DNA from: Pseudomonas sp. ATCC 13867 | GTDB lineage: Bacteria > Pseudomonadota > Gammaproteobacteria > Pseudomonadales > Pseudomonadaceae | Direction: 5' to 3' | DNA: 64,000 nt | Assembly: GCF_000349845.1 (NCBI RefSeq) | Contig: NC_020829.1 | Coordinates: forward strand, 620,001 to 684,000 | Shown: positions 19,822 through 29,023 of the stretch, one piece after another | Position numbering within the stretch: the stretch's first letter is position 1 | Layout of the letters: each line of letters opens with the position of its first letter | Program-made: the position numbers and the translations under genes | The notes under the pieces: generated by a model | Seen by the model: only the letters and a program-made list of their open reading frames with translations | Databases searched by the model: none | What the model was told of the DNA's origin: nothing

Positions 19822-21210
19822 ATGCACGATTCCCACACTGAGCGCATGAGTGGCATCGAAACCCGCGCGGCCGCCGGCCTGTCCCTGGTCTTCGCGTTCC
19901 GCATGCTCGGCATGTTCATGGTCCTGCCGGTCCTGGCGACCTATGGCCAGGACCTCGCCGGTTCGACCCCGGCGCTGATCGGCCTGGCCATCGGCGCCTA
20001 CGGCCTGACCCAGGCCATCCTGCAGATTCCCCTGGGCACCCTGTCCGACCGCATCGGCCGCCGGCCGATCATCGTCGTCGGCCTGCTGGTGTTCGCTGCC
20101 GGCGCCGTGTTGGCGGCCAACGCCGACTCCATCTGGGGCATCATCGCCGGCCGCGTGCTGCAGGGCGCCGGAGCGATCTCCGCCGCCGTGATGGCGATGC
20201 TCTCCGACCTCACCCGCGAGCAGCACCGCACCAAGGCGATGGCGATGATCGGCATGAGCATCGGGGTGTCGTTCGCCGTAGCGATGGTCGCGGGTCCGGT
20301 GCTGACCCACTGGTTCGGCCTGCACGGCCTGTTCTGGTTCACCGCCGGCATGGCGCTGGTGGGCATGCTGATCGTCCTGTTCGTCGTGCCGACGCCGGAC
20401 CATCGCATGCAGCACCGCGAATCCAGCGTGGCCAAGCAGTCGCTGATCCCGACCCTGAAGAATCCCGAACTGCTGCGCCTGGACATTGGCATCCTGGTCC
20501 TGCACGCCATCCTCATGGCCAGCTTCGTGGCCCTGCCGCTGGCGCTGGTGGAGCGCGCCGGACTGCCCAAGGAACAGCACTGGTGGGTGTACCTGACCGC
20601 ACTGCTGGTCGGCTTCTTCGGCATGGTGCCGTTCATCATCTACGCCGAGAAGAAGCGCCAGATGAAGCGCGTGCTGAGCGGCGCGGTGGCGACCCTGATG
20701 CTCTGCGAACTGTACTTCTGGGCGTTCGGCGACAGCCTCCATGAACTGGTGTTCGGCATCATCGTCTACTTCACCGCCTTCAACCTGCTGGAGGCCTCGT
20801 TGCCGTCGCTGGTGAGCAAGGTATCGCCCGCCGGTGGCAAGGGCACGGCGATGGGCGTGTACTCCACCAGCCAGTTCCTCGGTGCCGCGGTGGGCGGCAT
20901 CCTGGGGGGCTGGATGTTCCAGCACGGTGGCCTGAACGGGGTGTTCATCGGCTGCGCGGTGCTGGCTGCCATCTGGTTGGCGATTGCTGTTACCATGCGT
21001 GAACCGCCGTATGTAACGAGTATTCGCCTGCCTCTTTCCGCTGAGGCGCTGCGCGATGCCTCGTTGGCCGAGCGTTTCAAGGCATTGCCCGGTGTGAGCG
21101 ATGTGATGGTGGTCGCTGAAGAAGCGGCCGCTTATGTCAAAGTGGATTCCCAACAAGTTGATCGCACGTCCCTCGAGCGCCTTGCCGGCGCCGAGCAGGC
21201 GACGTGCTGA
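19822..21210 (+). CDS. YajR-like MFS transporter with C-terminal soluble domain
   Basis: The 462-aa inner-membrane protein has 12 predicted membrane segments. It carries the MFS motif A between TM2 and TM3 as [13 protein letters not shown] and ends with a soluble tail of about 65 residues (from about 395; [19 protein letters not shown]), resembling the ferredoxin-like YAM domain of E. coli YajR. The substrate is unknown. The start is at ATG 19822 ([13 protein letters not shown]); ATG 19846 is an alternative. It lies between uvrA (divergent) and ssb, as in P. aeruginosa. Confidence 0.85.
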   Translation: MHDSHTERMSGIETRAAAGLSLVFAFRMLGMFMVLPVLATYGQDLAGSTPALIGLAIGAYGLTQAILQIPLGTLSDRIGRRPIIVVGLLVFAAGAVLAANADSIWGIIAGRVLQGAGAISAAVMAMLSDLTREQHRTKAMAMIGMSIGVSFAVAMVAGPVLTHWFGLHGLFWFTAGMALVGMLIVLFVVPTPDHRMQHRESSVAKQSLIPTLKNPELLRLDIGILVLHAILMASFVALPLALVERAGLPKEQHWWVYLTALLVGFFGMVPFIIYAEKKRQMKRVLSGAVATLMLCELYFWAFGDSLHELVFGIIVYFTAFNLLEASLPSLVSKVSPAGGKGTAMGVYSTSQFLGAAVGGILGGWMFQHGGLNGVFIGCAVLAAIWLAIAVTMREPPYVTSIRLPLSAEALRDASLAERFKALPGVSDVMVVAEEAAAYVKVDSQQVDRTSLERLAGAEQATC

Positions 21211-21228
21211 AGCCTTTAGGAGAGCGTC

Positions 21229-21726
21229 ATGGCCCGTGGGGTTAACAAAGTCATTCTGGTCGGTAACGTCGGTGGCGATCCGGAAACCCGCTACATGCCC
21301 AACGGCAACGCGGTGACCAACGTCACCCTGGCCACCAGCGAGAGCTGGAAGGACAAGCAGACCGGCCAGCAGCAGGAACGTACCGAGTGGCACCGCGTGG
21401 TGTTCTTCGGTCGCCTGGCGGAAATCGTCGCCGAGTACGTGCGCAAGGGTTCGCAGATCTACGTCGAGGGCAGCCTGCGCACCCGCAAGTGGCAGGGCCA
21501 GGACGGTCAGGACCGTTACACCACCGAAATCGTGGTCGACATCAACGGCAACATGCAGCTGCTGGGCGGCCGTCCGGGCGCCGGTGGTGACGACGCCCCG
21601 CGCGCTCCCCGCGAGCCGCAGCAGCGTCCGCAGCAGGCGCCGCGTCCGGCCCCGCAGCAGCAGTCCCAGCCCGCTCCGCAGCCGGCCCAGGACTACGATA
21701 GCTTCGACGACGACATTCCGTTCTAG
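21229..21726 (+). CDS. ssb: Single-stranded DNA-binding protein
   Basis: The 165-aa protein has an N-terminal OB fold ([39 protein letters not shown]), a Gln/Pro-rich linker (about residues 115-155) and the acidic tip DSFDDDIPF that recruits repair and replication partners. A TTTAGGAGAGCGTC site precedes the ATG. It is the last backbone gene before the genomic island, which starts after its terminator. Confidence 0.98.
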   Translation: MARGVNKVILVGNVGGDPETRYMPNGNAVTNVTLATSESWKDKQTGQQQERTEWHRVVFFGRLAEIVAEYVRKGSQIYVEGSLRTRKWQGQDGQDRYTTEIVVDINGNMQLLGGRPGAGGDDAPRAPREPQQRPQQAPRPAPQQQSQPAPQPAQDYDSFDDDIPF

Positions 21727-21757
21727 AATCTACCTTCCTGGCAGATGTAAATAATGG

Positions 21758-21788
21758 CCCCGTAGAGACCCATCTCTACGGGGTTTTT
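21758..21788 (+). terminator. Intrinsic terminator of ssb
   Basis: CCCCGTAGAGA 21758-21768 pairs perfectly with TCTCTACGGGG 21773-21783 around CCCA, followed by TTTTT. The island integrase operon begins 73 bp further on. Confidence 0.9.
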
Positions 21789-21860
21789 CATTATTGGCGC
21801 ATATCGTTGATCAGGCCCACAATCTGCAATTAGGGATTACCTGCGCAAGAGTGTCTACAA

Positions 21861-23171
21861 GTGGCTAGTTACCGGGTTCGGATGGCTGTGTTCGCTGGCG
21901 GAGAAAGGCTTCCACTGCTGCTCGGTCCGGATGGGGGCCCCCATTTCGAGTCCACTCTGTTTGTGGTGACTGAGTTGAGAATGAAGAACCTGGCGGCGAA
22001 CACCATCGCCAATGCTCTGCGGGCGCTTCAGCTCTTCGTTACTTTCCTCGAATCGGAAGGGATCGATCTTCGGAAACGGCTCTCGGATGGATTGGTGCTG
22101 AAGCTGTACGAGGTTGAGGCACTCGCTCAGGCATGTAGGCGGCCGTTAGAGGCGCTTTCTGCCGTGGCCGAAGTTGCGCCGGCAGCGGCATCGCGGAGAG
22201 CGCAGAATATGCGGCTAGAGCGTTTCAGGAGTCGGTTGTCTGGCTCGGTTGAAGATGCGGTGAATCCAGCTGTTACTGCAACTCGCCTGCAGTGCATCCG
22301 GGACTACGTTGGGTGGATGGCGGAGATCCACCTGGCCCAACAGGCGGCGACGCCTCAGAGTCGCGGGGAACTGCGTGCCGCAGTAGATGCATTCCGCCAT
22401 GCCTTAGATGCGAGGATGCCGAGCGGAGGTGCTTCTCAAGAGCGCGAGGGAGTCCCGCCGGAGATTCGCTCTCGCTTGCTTGAAGTTACCCGCCCAGATG
22501 CACCTCAGAATCCTTGGGTTGATGACTTTGCTCGATGCCGAAACGCACTCATCGTCGATTGGCTCTACTATCTAGGGTTGAGGCGCGGCGAGCTACTTAG
22601 CCTTCGGGTGTCCGACATCGACTTCAGGAGATGCGTGGTGCATGTTTTCCGGCGACCAGATGCTCTGGACGACCCACGAAGGAGTCAGCCAGTCGTGAAG
22701 ACCCGTGCTCGCGAATTGCCGCTGTCCCAGGTATTGCTCGACGCCACTCGCAACTACATCGTCGAACTCAGGTCGTCTCGGCCGCAAGCCCGCAAGCACG
22801 AATTTCTATTCGTGGCGGCATCGGGCGCGCCCTTGTCAATGCCGGCCTTCGCCAAAGTTTTCACGGTGTTGCGATCAAAGATCCCCGATTTGCCCGATGA
22901 CCTCACGCCCCACACCCTGAGACATACTTGGAATGATCGGTTTTCCGAGGAAATGGACCACAACAAGGTCTCGGAAGATACCGAGCGCAAAGCGCGCTCG
23001 TATTTGATGGGCTGGTCAGAGACGTCCGGTACGGCAGTCGTCTATACACGCCGCCATGTGCGTGAAAAGGCAAAGCAAGTATCACTCGATCTCCAAGAAA
23101 GTATGCGCGGAGGGAAGTGCGATGAACAACGCCTTGGCGCTTTCGGGCCGCGCAATGGCGCGGAGTCGTGA
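21861..23171 (+). CDS. Tyrosine recombinase/integrase, first gene of island module (TnpA/GmtY-like)
   Basis: The 436-aa product has an N-terminal SAM-like core-binding region (NLAANTIANALRALQLFVTF) and a C-terminal catalytic domain with the tetrad in place: Arg in LGLRRGELLSLRVSD (about 241), HTLRH (about 350-354), Trp in LMGWSETSG and the nucleophile Tyr in VVYTRRHV (about 394). The start is GTG 21861. The 3' end overlaps the next gene by 50 nt. The operon arrangement resembles Tn554 tnpABC, RIT trios and the gamma-mobile-trio; which family it belongs to cannot be settled by eye. Confidence 0.85.
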   Translation: MASYRVRMAVFAGGERLPLLLGPDGGPHFESTLFVVTELRMKNLAANTIANALRALQLFVTFLESEGIDLRKRLSDGLVLKLYEVEALAQACRRPLEALSAVAEVAPAAASRRAQNMRLERFRSRLSGSVEDAVNPAVTATRLQCIRDYVGWMAEIHLAQQAATPQSRGELRAAVDAFRHALDARMPSGGASQEREGVPPEIRSRLLEVTRPDAPQNPWVDDFARCRNALIVDWLYYLGLRRGELLSLRVSDIDFRRCVVHVFRRPDALDDPRRSQPVVKTRARELPLSQVLLDATRNYIVELRSSRPQARKHEFLFVAASGAPLSMPAFAKVFTVLRSKIPDLPDDLTPHTLRHTWNDRFSEEMDHNKVSEDTERKARSYLMGWSETSGTAVVYTRRHVREKAKQVSLDLQESMRGGKCDEQRLGAFGPRNGAES

Positions 23172-24636
23172 TGGAAGCATCTTCGATCCCGAAGCCGATG
23201 TTTGGTCGTATCGTGACAACAGCGTGATCGTGCGCCTGGATTTTTCAGCGCTTCGTGCCGAGTTGTCTCTCCGTCAGTGCGCGAAGGCCGTACTCAGATG
23301 GTACGCGGAAAACAAGTCCGCACCGCACCTAGTGAACTTGTTCGAGCGACTTGAGCACTTTCTCAACGCTCAAGAATATCCCGTGCGGCAGATCGAAAGT
23401 GCCATGTTGCTAAGTTACCGTGCCTTACTTCCAAAATCGCGTGCTTGGTACTTTGGCACACTCGGCGGATTGATTCTGAAATGGCGTGCTCTCGGGTACG
23501 AGGGCATAGCTGATGACGCAGCGTCGCTTATCAAATCAAGTCGAGTCGCAGGTAACCTAAAGGGCGAAGCTGTACTCACTCTGGACGCTAAATTAGGACC
23601 GTTGACCGATATCGAATCGCAGGCGATTGCCTCTGCACTCGAGGCTGCACTCGAGAGTGGCTCGGTTTCGGAAGGTGACTACCTTCTGGCCCAATTATTC
23701 ATGCTCTTGGGGCAACGGGCGGTTCAATATGCTGCACTGAAGGTCCGCGACCTACAACTGATCAAGTCGGCGGATGGGATGTGCGCCTATCTCCTTCGGA
23801 TCCCGCGCGCTAAACAGCAGAATCAGTCTTCTCGCGAAGCCTTTCGTGATCGCCTTCTGATCCCGCGGGTCGGTGAGCGGCTCTATCGACATTGTAGGCG
23901 CCTGCAGGATCGTTTCGGCGACCAATTTCCCGACGCTGGTGATGTTCCGATGTTCCCGACCACTAATGTACGGAAGCAGGCGCCGCCGGCTTTCCGTCTC
24001 CACAGAACGTCAGACTCACTCGCCAAAACCCTCGGCCGAACGTTGCGCAAGTTGAACGTCATATCAGAAAGGACGGGCGCACGTATTCATATCGCGCCGC
24101 TTCGGTTTCGCCGCACCCTAGGTACGCGTGCCGCCATTGAAGGTCATGGAGAGTTGGTGATCGCGGAATTGCTGGATCACAGTGATACGCAAAACGTCGG
24201 CGTATATACGCAAGCGGTTCCGCAGATAATCGAACGAATAGATCGCGCTGTCGCAATGCACCTTGCACCGCTTGCTCAGGCATTCGCGGGTGTGCTGATA
24301 GAAGACGAATCGCAGGCCTCGCGTAAAGACGATCCGACCAGTCGCATATGTGATCCCTATATAGACCCTACGATGAGACCGATGGGAAGCTGTGGCCGAC
24401 ATGGGTTCTGCGACCTCTTGGCGCCGGTCGCCTGCTACACCTGCCGGAGCTTCCAGCCGTGGCGAGATGGTCCGCATGAGGCTGTCCTTCAATACCTCCT
24501 GAACGAGCGCGAGCGCTTCGTTGGTCAGTCCGATGTTCGGATCGCTTCCATAAATGATCGGACGATCCTGGCTGTTGCGGAGGTCGTCAGGCTATGTGCC
24601 GAACGGCAAGCGGACGAGAGCGTGACGAATGGCTGA
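23122..24636 (+). CDS. Second tyrosine-recombinase-like protein of island module, altered active site
   Basis: The 504-aa product starts at ATG 23122 (AGGGAAGTGCG upstream). A catalytic-like domain is visible: Arg in LGQRAVQYAALKVRDL (about 199), PLRFRRTLGT (about 326-335), LLDHSDTQNVGVYTQ with His and Tyr (about 352 and 360). The first His of the usual HxxR box is Leu here (LRFR), whereas the third recombinase has HRFR. A Cys/His cluster follows (CGRHGFCDLLAPVACYTC, about 425-445), perhaps a zinc site. Catalysis may be impaired, or this subunit may have a structural role (inference). It overlaps the next gene by 8 nt. Confidence 0.8.
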   Translation: MNNALALSGRAMARSRDGSIFDPEADVWSYRDNSVIVRLDFSALRAELSLRQCAKAVLRWYAENKSAPHLVNLFERLEHFLNAQEYPVRQIESAMLLSYRALLPKSRAWYFGTLGGLILKWRALGYEGIADDAASLIKSSRVAGNLKGEAVLTLDAKLGPLTDIESQAIASALEAALESGSVSEGDYLLAQLFMLLGQRAVQYAALKVRDLQLIKSADGMCAYLLRIPRAKQQNQSSREAFRDRLLIPRVGERLYRHCRRLQDRFGDQFPDAGDVPMFPTTNVRKQAPPAFRLHRTSDSLAKTLGRTLRKLNVISERTGARIHIAPLRFRRTLGTRAAIEGHGELVIAELLDHSDTQNVGVYTQAVPQIIERIDRAVAMHLAPLAQAFAGVLIEDESQASRKDDPTSRICDPYIDPTMRPMGSCGRHGFCDLLAPVACYTCRSFQPWRDGPHEAVLQYLLNERERFVGQSDVRIASINDRTILAVAEVVRLCAERQADESVTNG

Positions 24637-26611
24637 CCTAATCGTCTTCAAGCCAAAGCTAGAGATTGACGCTGAGGCGAACGTCGTCGCCTTCATCCTG
24701 CTATGCCGAAGTCAGCTCACTATTTTTGGCGAAGATCTCGATTTTGAGAGCGATGCGTGGGATGTCACGAAGGCTCTTGCACTACGTGCGCGCGGAAAAG
24801 GTCGACAGCGAGCAAGGTTTATGCAGCTTAGCCGCAATGACGAACCGATGGCTGAGCCTTTCAAGTCATTTTGCAAGGCGTACTTCCGGTATATGTTCGG
24901 GCTTCGGCCGTCCAAGGCAATCGGGATGCGGCTAATTGCATTACGGGCCATCGCAGCGAGTGCGAAGGAAATGGGGACGTCATCTGTGGCGGACCTCAAC
25001 GCATCAACCTTCAATCGCGCAGCGCAACTCGTGGGCGCAAAGTACAAAGAGGGCACGGCGTATCGGATCGGTCAGCAACTTGAGTTGCTCGCGGTCTTCC
25101 TCGACGGGCATCGAATGGTTCGCTCGCGTCTCGGCTGGATGAATTTTCTTCTTCGTCCGATCGATTCTGAGCGTGTTGGGGAGGAGGCTGATGAGAGGCG
25201 CCGTCGGAAGCTTCCGTCTCAATCTGCACTCGACGCATTGCCCAAAATCTTCCGGGACGCGGTCGAGCCTGCGGACGTCATTGTCGCGTGCACAGCCGCA
25301 ATCATGTGCGGCGCACCAGACCGGATTGCGGAAGTTCTGACTCTTCCCGTGGATTGCGAGGTGGATAGCTTCACCGAGGATGGAAAAACTACTTCCTACG
25401 GTCTGCGTTGGTGGCCTGGGAAGGGCGCCGATCCAATGGTGAAATGGGTCGTTCCAAGTATGTCGAGCGTCATGCGGGAGGCGATCAGCAAGATTCGCGC
25501 CGTAACCGAGCCGGCACGCGAGGTGGCGCGATGGTATGAAAAGTATCCTGACTCGATTTATCTAAGGCCCGAACTAGAGTACTTGCGAAGGCGGGAATCA
25601 CTTTCGCTGGACGACGTGGCGAACATGATCGGCGTTGGTGACGGTCGCGCATGGTGCCGAAATGCCAAATTACCCATCGATGCGACTGATCGAGTCCACT
25701 TCGAGGCGGTTGAGCGTGCCGTGTTACGTCTCCTTCCACATGACTTTCCGGTCCTCGATCCGCTCACAGGGTTAAGGTACAGCGAAGCCTTGTTCGTAGT
25801 CCGTCGGAACGAGCTTGGCCAGCAGCGGGCCACATACCACTGTTTGATCGAAGGTGTATCGAGCACCAGAATCAACGATGGACTCGGCTCACGAGTAGGC
25901 CACGGGCTCCAGTCGATCTTCAGCAAATTTGGGTTTCGAGAGGCTGACGGCTCCGAGATCCGTGTTAACACGCACCGCTTCCGCCACTACCTGAATACGT
26001 TGGCGCAAGCGGGCGGAATGAGCCAACTCGACATCGCCAAGTGGTCCGGCCGGAAGGATGTACGGCAGAACGTCGTCTACGACCATGTCACGCCAACGCA
26101 AATGCTCGAGAAGTTGCGAAGCGCGGTCGGTGATTCGAGCCAAATGTTCGGGCCATTGGCCGAGATCCCTGTCAACCTTCCAGTCTCACGAGATGAGTTT
26201 GGCCAGTTGCGCTTCCCAACCGCACACACTACTGACATCGGCTTCTGCGTACATGACTACACGATGTCGCCGTGCGAACTCCATCGTGATTGCTTGAACT
26301 GCCAGGACATGGTTTGCGTAAAGGGTGACCTCATGAAAACGGAAAGCTTACAAACACGGCTTTCGGAAGCCAGGCACCTTCTCGATCACGCAGAGCAGGC
26401 GCGATCTGAGGGGGGCGCCGGAAGCGACCGTTGGCTCGATCACCATCGTGGAACGGTTGAGCGACTGACGGAGTTATGCGCCATCATGAACGATCCCACT
26501 GTCCCTGATGGCGCCTGCGTTCATCTGGGCCGGAAAAGCGGTTCCTTCGCAATAGAAACTCGACTGAGTTTGTACACGCAAAAAGCCGCCGGAGAGATCG
26601 AGGATGTCTAG
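24629..26611 (+). CDS. Third tyrosine recombinase of island module (TnpB-like), with C-terminal Cys cluster
   Basis: The 660-aa product is similar in size to Tn554 TnpB. Catalytic residues: Arg in GAPDRIAEVLTLP (about 231), THRFRHYLNTLAQ (about 448-452), Trp in IAKWSGRKD (about 471) and Tyr in NVVYDHVT (about 484). The C-terminal part has CVHDYTMSPCELHRDCLNC, then CVKGD, a likely zinc-binding module (about 540-570), followed by a helical tail. Both ends overlap neighbours by 8 nt, so the four genes are probably made together. Confidence 0.85.
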   Translation: MADLIVFKPKLEIDAEANVVAFILLCRSQLTIFGEDLDFESDAWDVTKALALRARGKGRQRARFMQLSRNDEPMAEPFKSFCKAYFRYMFGLRPSKAIGMRLIALRAIAASAKEMGTSSVADLNASTFNRAAQLVGAKYKEGTAYRIGQQLELLAVFLDGHRMVRSRLGWMNFLLRPIDSERVGEEADERRRRKLPSQSALDALPKIFRDAVEPADVIVACTAAIMCGAPDRIAEVLTLPVDCEVDSFTEDGKTTSYGLRWWPGKGADPMVKWVVPSMSSVMREAISKIRAVTEPAREVARWYEKYPDSIYLRPELEYLRRRESLSLDDVANMIGVGDGRAWCRNAKLPIDATDRVHFEAVERAVLRLLPHDFPVLDPLTGLRYSEALFVVRRNELGQQRATYHCLIEGVSSTRINDGLGSRVGHGLQSIFSKFGFREADGSEIRVNTHRFRHYLNTLAQAGGMSQLDIAKWSGRKDVRQNVVYDHVTPTQMLEKLRSAVGDSSQMFGPLAEIPVNLPVSRDEFGQLRFPTAHTTDIGFCVHDYTMSPCELHRDCLNCQDMVCVKGDLMKTESLQTRLSEARHLLDHAEQARSEGGAGSDRWLDHHRGTVERLTELCAIMNDPTVPDGACVHLGRKSGSFAIETRLSLYTQKAAGEIEDV

Positions 26612-27044
26612 GAGGCGCGCAAAAAATCTGGACGACGAGGCGATCAAACGCATTGCGGAGATCCTGGACGGATGGAATGGCAATCTGTCGTGGCAGGCGC
26701 TAATTGAGCAGGTCCAAGTAAGGCTACAAAGCAGGTACACCAGGCAGGCTCTGCACCGGCATGAGCGTATCCGCCTGGCATTTGAGGCTGCGAAGAAGCG
26801 GCTCACTAGTCCGAGTAAGACGCCACGCGATCCCAATGATCTAGTCCGGGTTCCGGCTGCGCGAATCTTTCGGCTTGAAGCAGAGAATAGTCGCTTGCAA
26901 CAAGAAAATGATCGCCTTCTGGAGCAGTTCGTGCGTTGGGCTTATAACGCCCACACGCGTGGCCTGGACGAAGCGTTCCTGAACAGGCCACTCCCTCAAG
27001 TTGATCGGCGGCCGACAAGAAAGCCCGCCTTGGAAGCAAAGTGA
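26604..27044 (+). CDS. Small coiled-coil protein, fourth gene of recombinase module (TnpC/GmtX-like)
   Basis: The 146-aa basic product has an N-terminal helical region, possibly a helix-turn-helix (LSWQALIEQVQVRLQSRYTR), and a coiled coil near residues 90-112 (RIFRLEAENSRLQQENDRLL). Tn554 TnpC is a small accessory protein encoded in the same place and improves insertion; the analogy rests on position and size only. The ATG overlaps the preceding stop by 8 nt (ATGTCTAG), with no other RBS needed. No catalytic motif is seen. Confidence 0.7.
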   Translation: MSRRRAKNLDDEAIKRIAEILDGWNGNLSWQALIEQVQVRLQSRYTRQALHRHERIRLAFEAAKKRLTSPSKTPRDPNDLVRVPAARIFRLEAENSRLQQENDRLLEQFVRWAYNAHTRGLDEAFLNRPLPQVDRRPTRKPALEAK

Positions 27045-27105
27045 TGAATGCCGTAGTAAAGCAGAGGCACTCGCCTACATCCTCATGGACCATAATGTAA
27101 AACCG

Positions 27106-27363
27106 CTACCGCGCCTCGAAAATTCTCCGCGCTACTGGTCCATACGTCGTGATCACCTGCTCGATGCCGTCCTGATCATCAAAGCGCAACCCATCCTCTA
27201 TCTCGAAGAAAGCATCTTGCTCGGCCACCCACTGGGCGATTTTGCTAGCCTCCGGCTGAGCCTTTTTGCTTTCGATGTAAATCCATTCAGCGCGAACAGC
27301 CATTAGGAATCCAAGGACCTCTTGCGCAGCTTCAAAGCGCGCCAAGCGCTCGGTGGTAGTCAT
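27106..27363 (-). CDS. Hypothetical protein, 85 aa, divergent small gene in the island
   Basis: The start is set at ATG 27363 because a perfect AGGAGG lies 7 nt upstream on the - strand; the frame extends 27 codons further without an RBS. The product is acidic and helix-rich (TTERLARFEAAQEVLGFLMA at the start, GPVARRIFEAR at the end). No family was recognised. It runs toward the recombinase operon, 61 bp from its end. It may be an accessory island protein or regulator. Confidence 0.6.
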   Translation of the reverse strand: MTTTERLARFEAAQEVLGFLMAVRAEWIYIESKKAQPEASKIAQWVAEQDAFFEIEDGLRFDDQDGIEQVITTYGPVARRIFEAR

Positions 27364-27881
27364 GGTCAGACCTCCTATCAGCGCAAACGCATAGTCTGAG
27401 AGTTGTTCATCACGTTCCAATCCCTTTCGAAAGCTCAGTGTCACTGTGAGAGTTCTTCATCACGCTCCATAACGATCCACGCACACCGACTGCTGGATAC
27501 GTCTACCGCCGCCTCCAGCGGGACGGCCAGACCGTAGGGGCTTGAGGTGCAGTGAAAATGCAGGGCCCAGTATTGTCAGAGCCTGGATCAGCGCTAGGGG
27601 TACAACCAACCAAACTGCCGCATAGCCCCCTACTCATCAAGCAATGGCCTGGCGGCATATGGCTGTACTCTAGCAGTTCGATGAGGCCTAGCAGCTACCT
27701 GACTGTTTAAGGGCTGCAGTGATCTGTACCCTTGATGATGGCAGAAAGCCGGCTTAATCTGTCGCTATTCAGGTGCGGGCTTTGGGATATGGACGCGTGC
27801 AGAAAGGGATTTGACAACCCAGCGATCGACAAAGACCTTATTTCGTGGCACTCTCCCTCAATTTTCATGTAGGGGCGTGCC
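27364..27881. other. Intergenic stretch of 518 bp before the methyltransferase; no gene seen
   Basis: No convincing reading frame is seen on either strand. The part near 27820-27881 must hold the promoter and leader of the methyltransferase; AGGGG lies shortly before its GTG. Composition changes here from GC-rich module to AT-rich cargo, so an internal junction of the island is possible. Confidence 0.5.
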
Positions 27882-29015
27882 GTGGAAACCTCAAAACCTC
27901 TTGTGATCGACTTGTTTTCTGGTTGTGGCGGGCTTGGGCTGGGTGCTGAATTGGCGGGATTCCATTCGCTAGCAGCAGTGGACGTCGATAAGGATCTCCA
28001 GTCCGCCTATAGCCTAAACTTTCCCCTTACACAAACCATCAACACTGATTTGGCGCTAGTAACGCCAAGTATGTGGAAAAGTATCCTTAACGGGAAAAAA
28101 ATTGACGGAATCATTGGTGGCCCTCCTTGCCAAGGGTTTAGCCGCATAGGTCTTCGAAAAACTGACGACCCAAGAAATGCCTTACTTAGTCAATATTTTA
28201 GACAAGTGCGTGAGTTAAAGCCAAGATTCTTCTTGATGGAGAATGTAGAGGGGCTTCTGGATGAGAAGAATAAACCCGTTCTAGATGCTGCTCTCAATTT
28301 GATTCCAGGAAATTACAATGTTATCGGTCCATTGAAGATCAATGCCCTTGATTGCGGGGCAGCGACCTCTCGGAAGCGAGTAGTAATAATTGGTGTCGAC
28401 TCGTCCTCCATGGACCGGATTTCCGAGCAAGAAATAGTTGCTAGTCTTGTGAAGCGTCCGATCCCTGTTAGAGAGGCGATAAGCGATATTCCCTCTCCTA
28501 AAGAAGATGGGTTGAGGTCGTCGGAGTTCTTTAGTTGGGCGAGATATAAGAAGACGTCATTGTCTGAGTACGCATTAAGAATGCGGGCGATGCCGCCAAA
28601 AGGACTAGGGTCGAAGCTTTCATTAGAGCGTCTGGTACATGGTGAGATATCTGGTGTAATAAATACAAAGCACACGCAGCCGGTAATTGAGCGATTTAGC
28701 GAAACTCGCCCTGGCGAGATGGAACTGGTAAGTCGATATCCTAGGCTTTCTTGGGGAGGGCATTGCCCTACACTTCGCGCCGGTACCGGGAGCGACAAAG
28801 GTAGCTTTCAAGCTATGAGGCCTATCCATCCCTCAGAGCCGCGAGTAATAACAGTCAGAGAAGCGGCTAGGCTGCAGGGTTTTCCGGACTGGTTCCTGTT
28901 TCACCCCACAATTTGGCACTCTTTCCGAATGATAGGGAATAGTGTTTCGCCCCTTATGTCTCATCACTTGATGAGCATAATTGCGGAAAAGTTAGAGCGC
29001 AGAGCAGCTGCATAG
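27882..29015 (+). CDS. DNA (cytosine-5-)-methyltransferase
   Basis: The 377-aa enzyme transfers methyl from SAM to C5 of cytosine. Motifs are in order: I DLFSGCGGLGLGAELAGF (about 8-25), IV GGPPCQGFSR with catalytic Cys about 83, VI FFLMENVEG, VIII as TSRKRVVIIG, IX REAARLQGFPDWF, X MIGNSVSP. A target-recognition region lies between VIII and IX (about 190-300). The start is GTG 27882. Codon use is visibly AT-richer than the backbone, indicating transfer. The GHKL ATPase follows by 8 nt and a Vsr gene lies convergent. It fits an orphan or restriction-linked methylase; the target sequence is unknown. Confidence 0.93.
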   Translation: METSKPLVIDLFSGCGGLGLGAELAGFHSLAAVDVDKDLQSAYSLNFPLTQTINTDLALVTPSMWKSILNGKKIDGIIGGPPCQGFSRIGLRKTDDPRNALLSQYFRQVRELKPRFFLMENVEGLLDEKNKPVLDAALNLIPGNYNVIGPLKINALDCGAATSRKRVVIIGVDSSSMDRISEQEIVASLVKRPIPVREAISDIPSPKEDGLRSSEFFSWARYKKTSLSEYALRMRAMPPKGLGSKLSLERLVHGEISGVINTKHTQPVIERFSETRPGEMELVSRYPRLSWGGHCPTLRAGTGSDKGSFQAMRPIHPSEPRVITVREAARLQGFPDWFLFHPTIWHSFRMIGNSVSPLMSHHLMSIIAEKLERRAAA

Positions 29016-29023
29016 GAGAAAAC

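Noticed and set aside
27001..27306. 101-codon + frame overlapping the 85-aa - strand gene
   Set aside because: No RBS, overlaps the recombinase operon end and the better-supported divergent gene.
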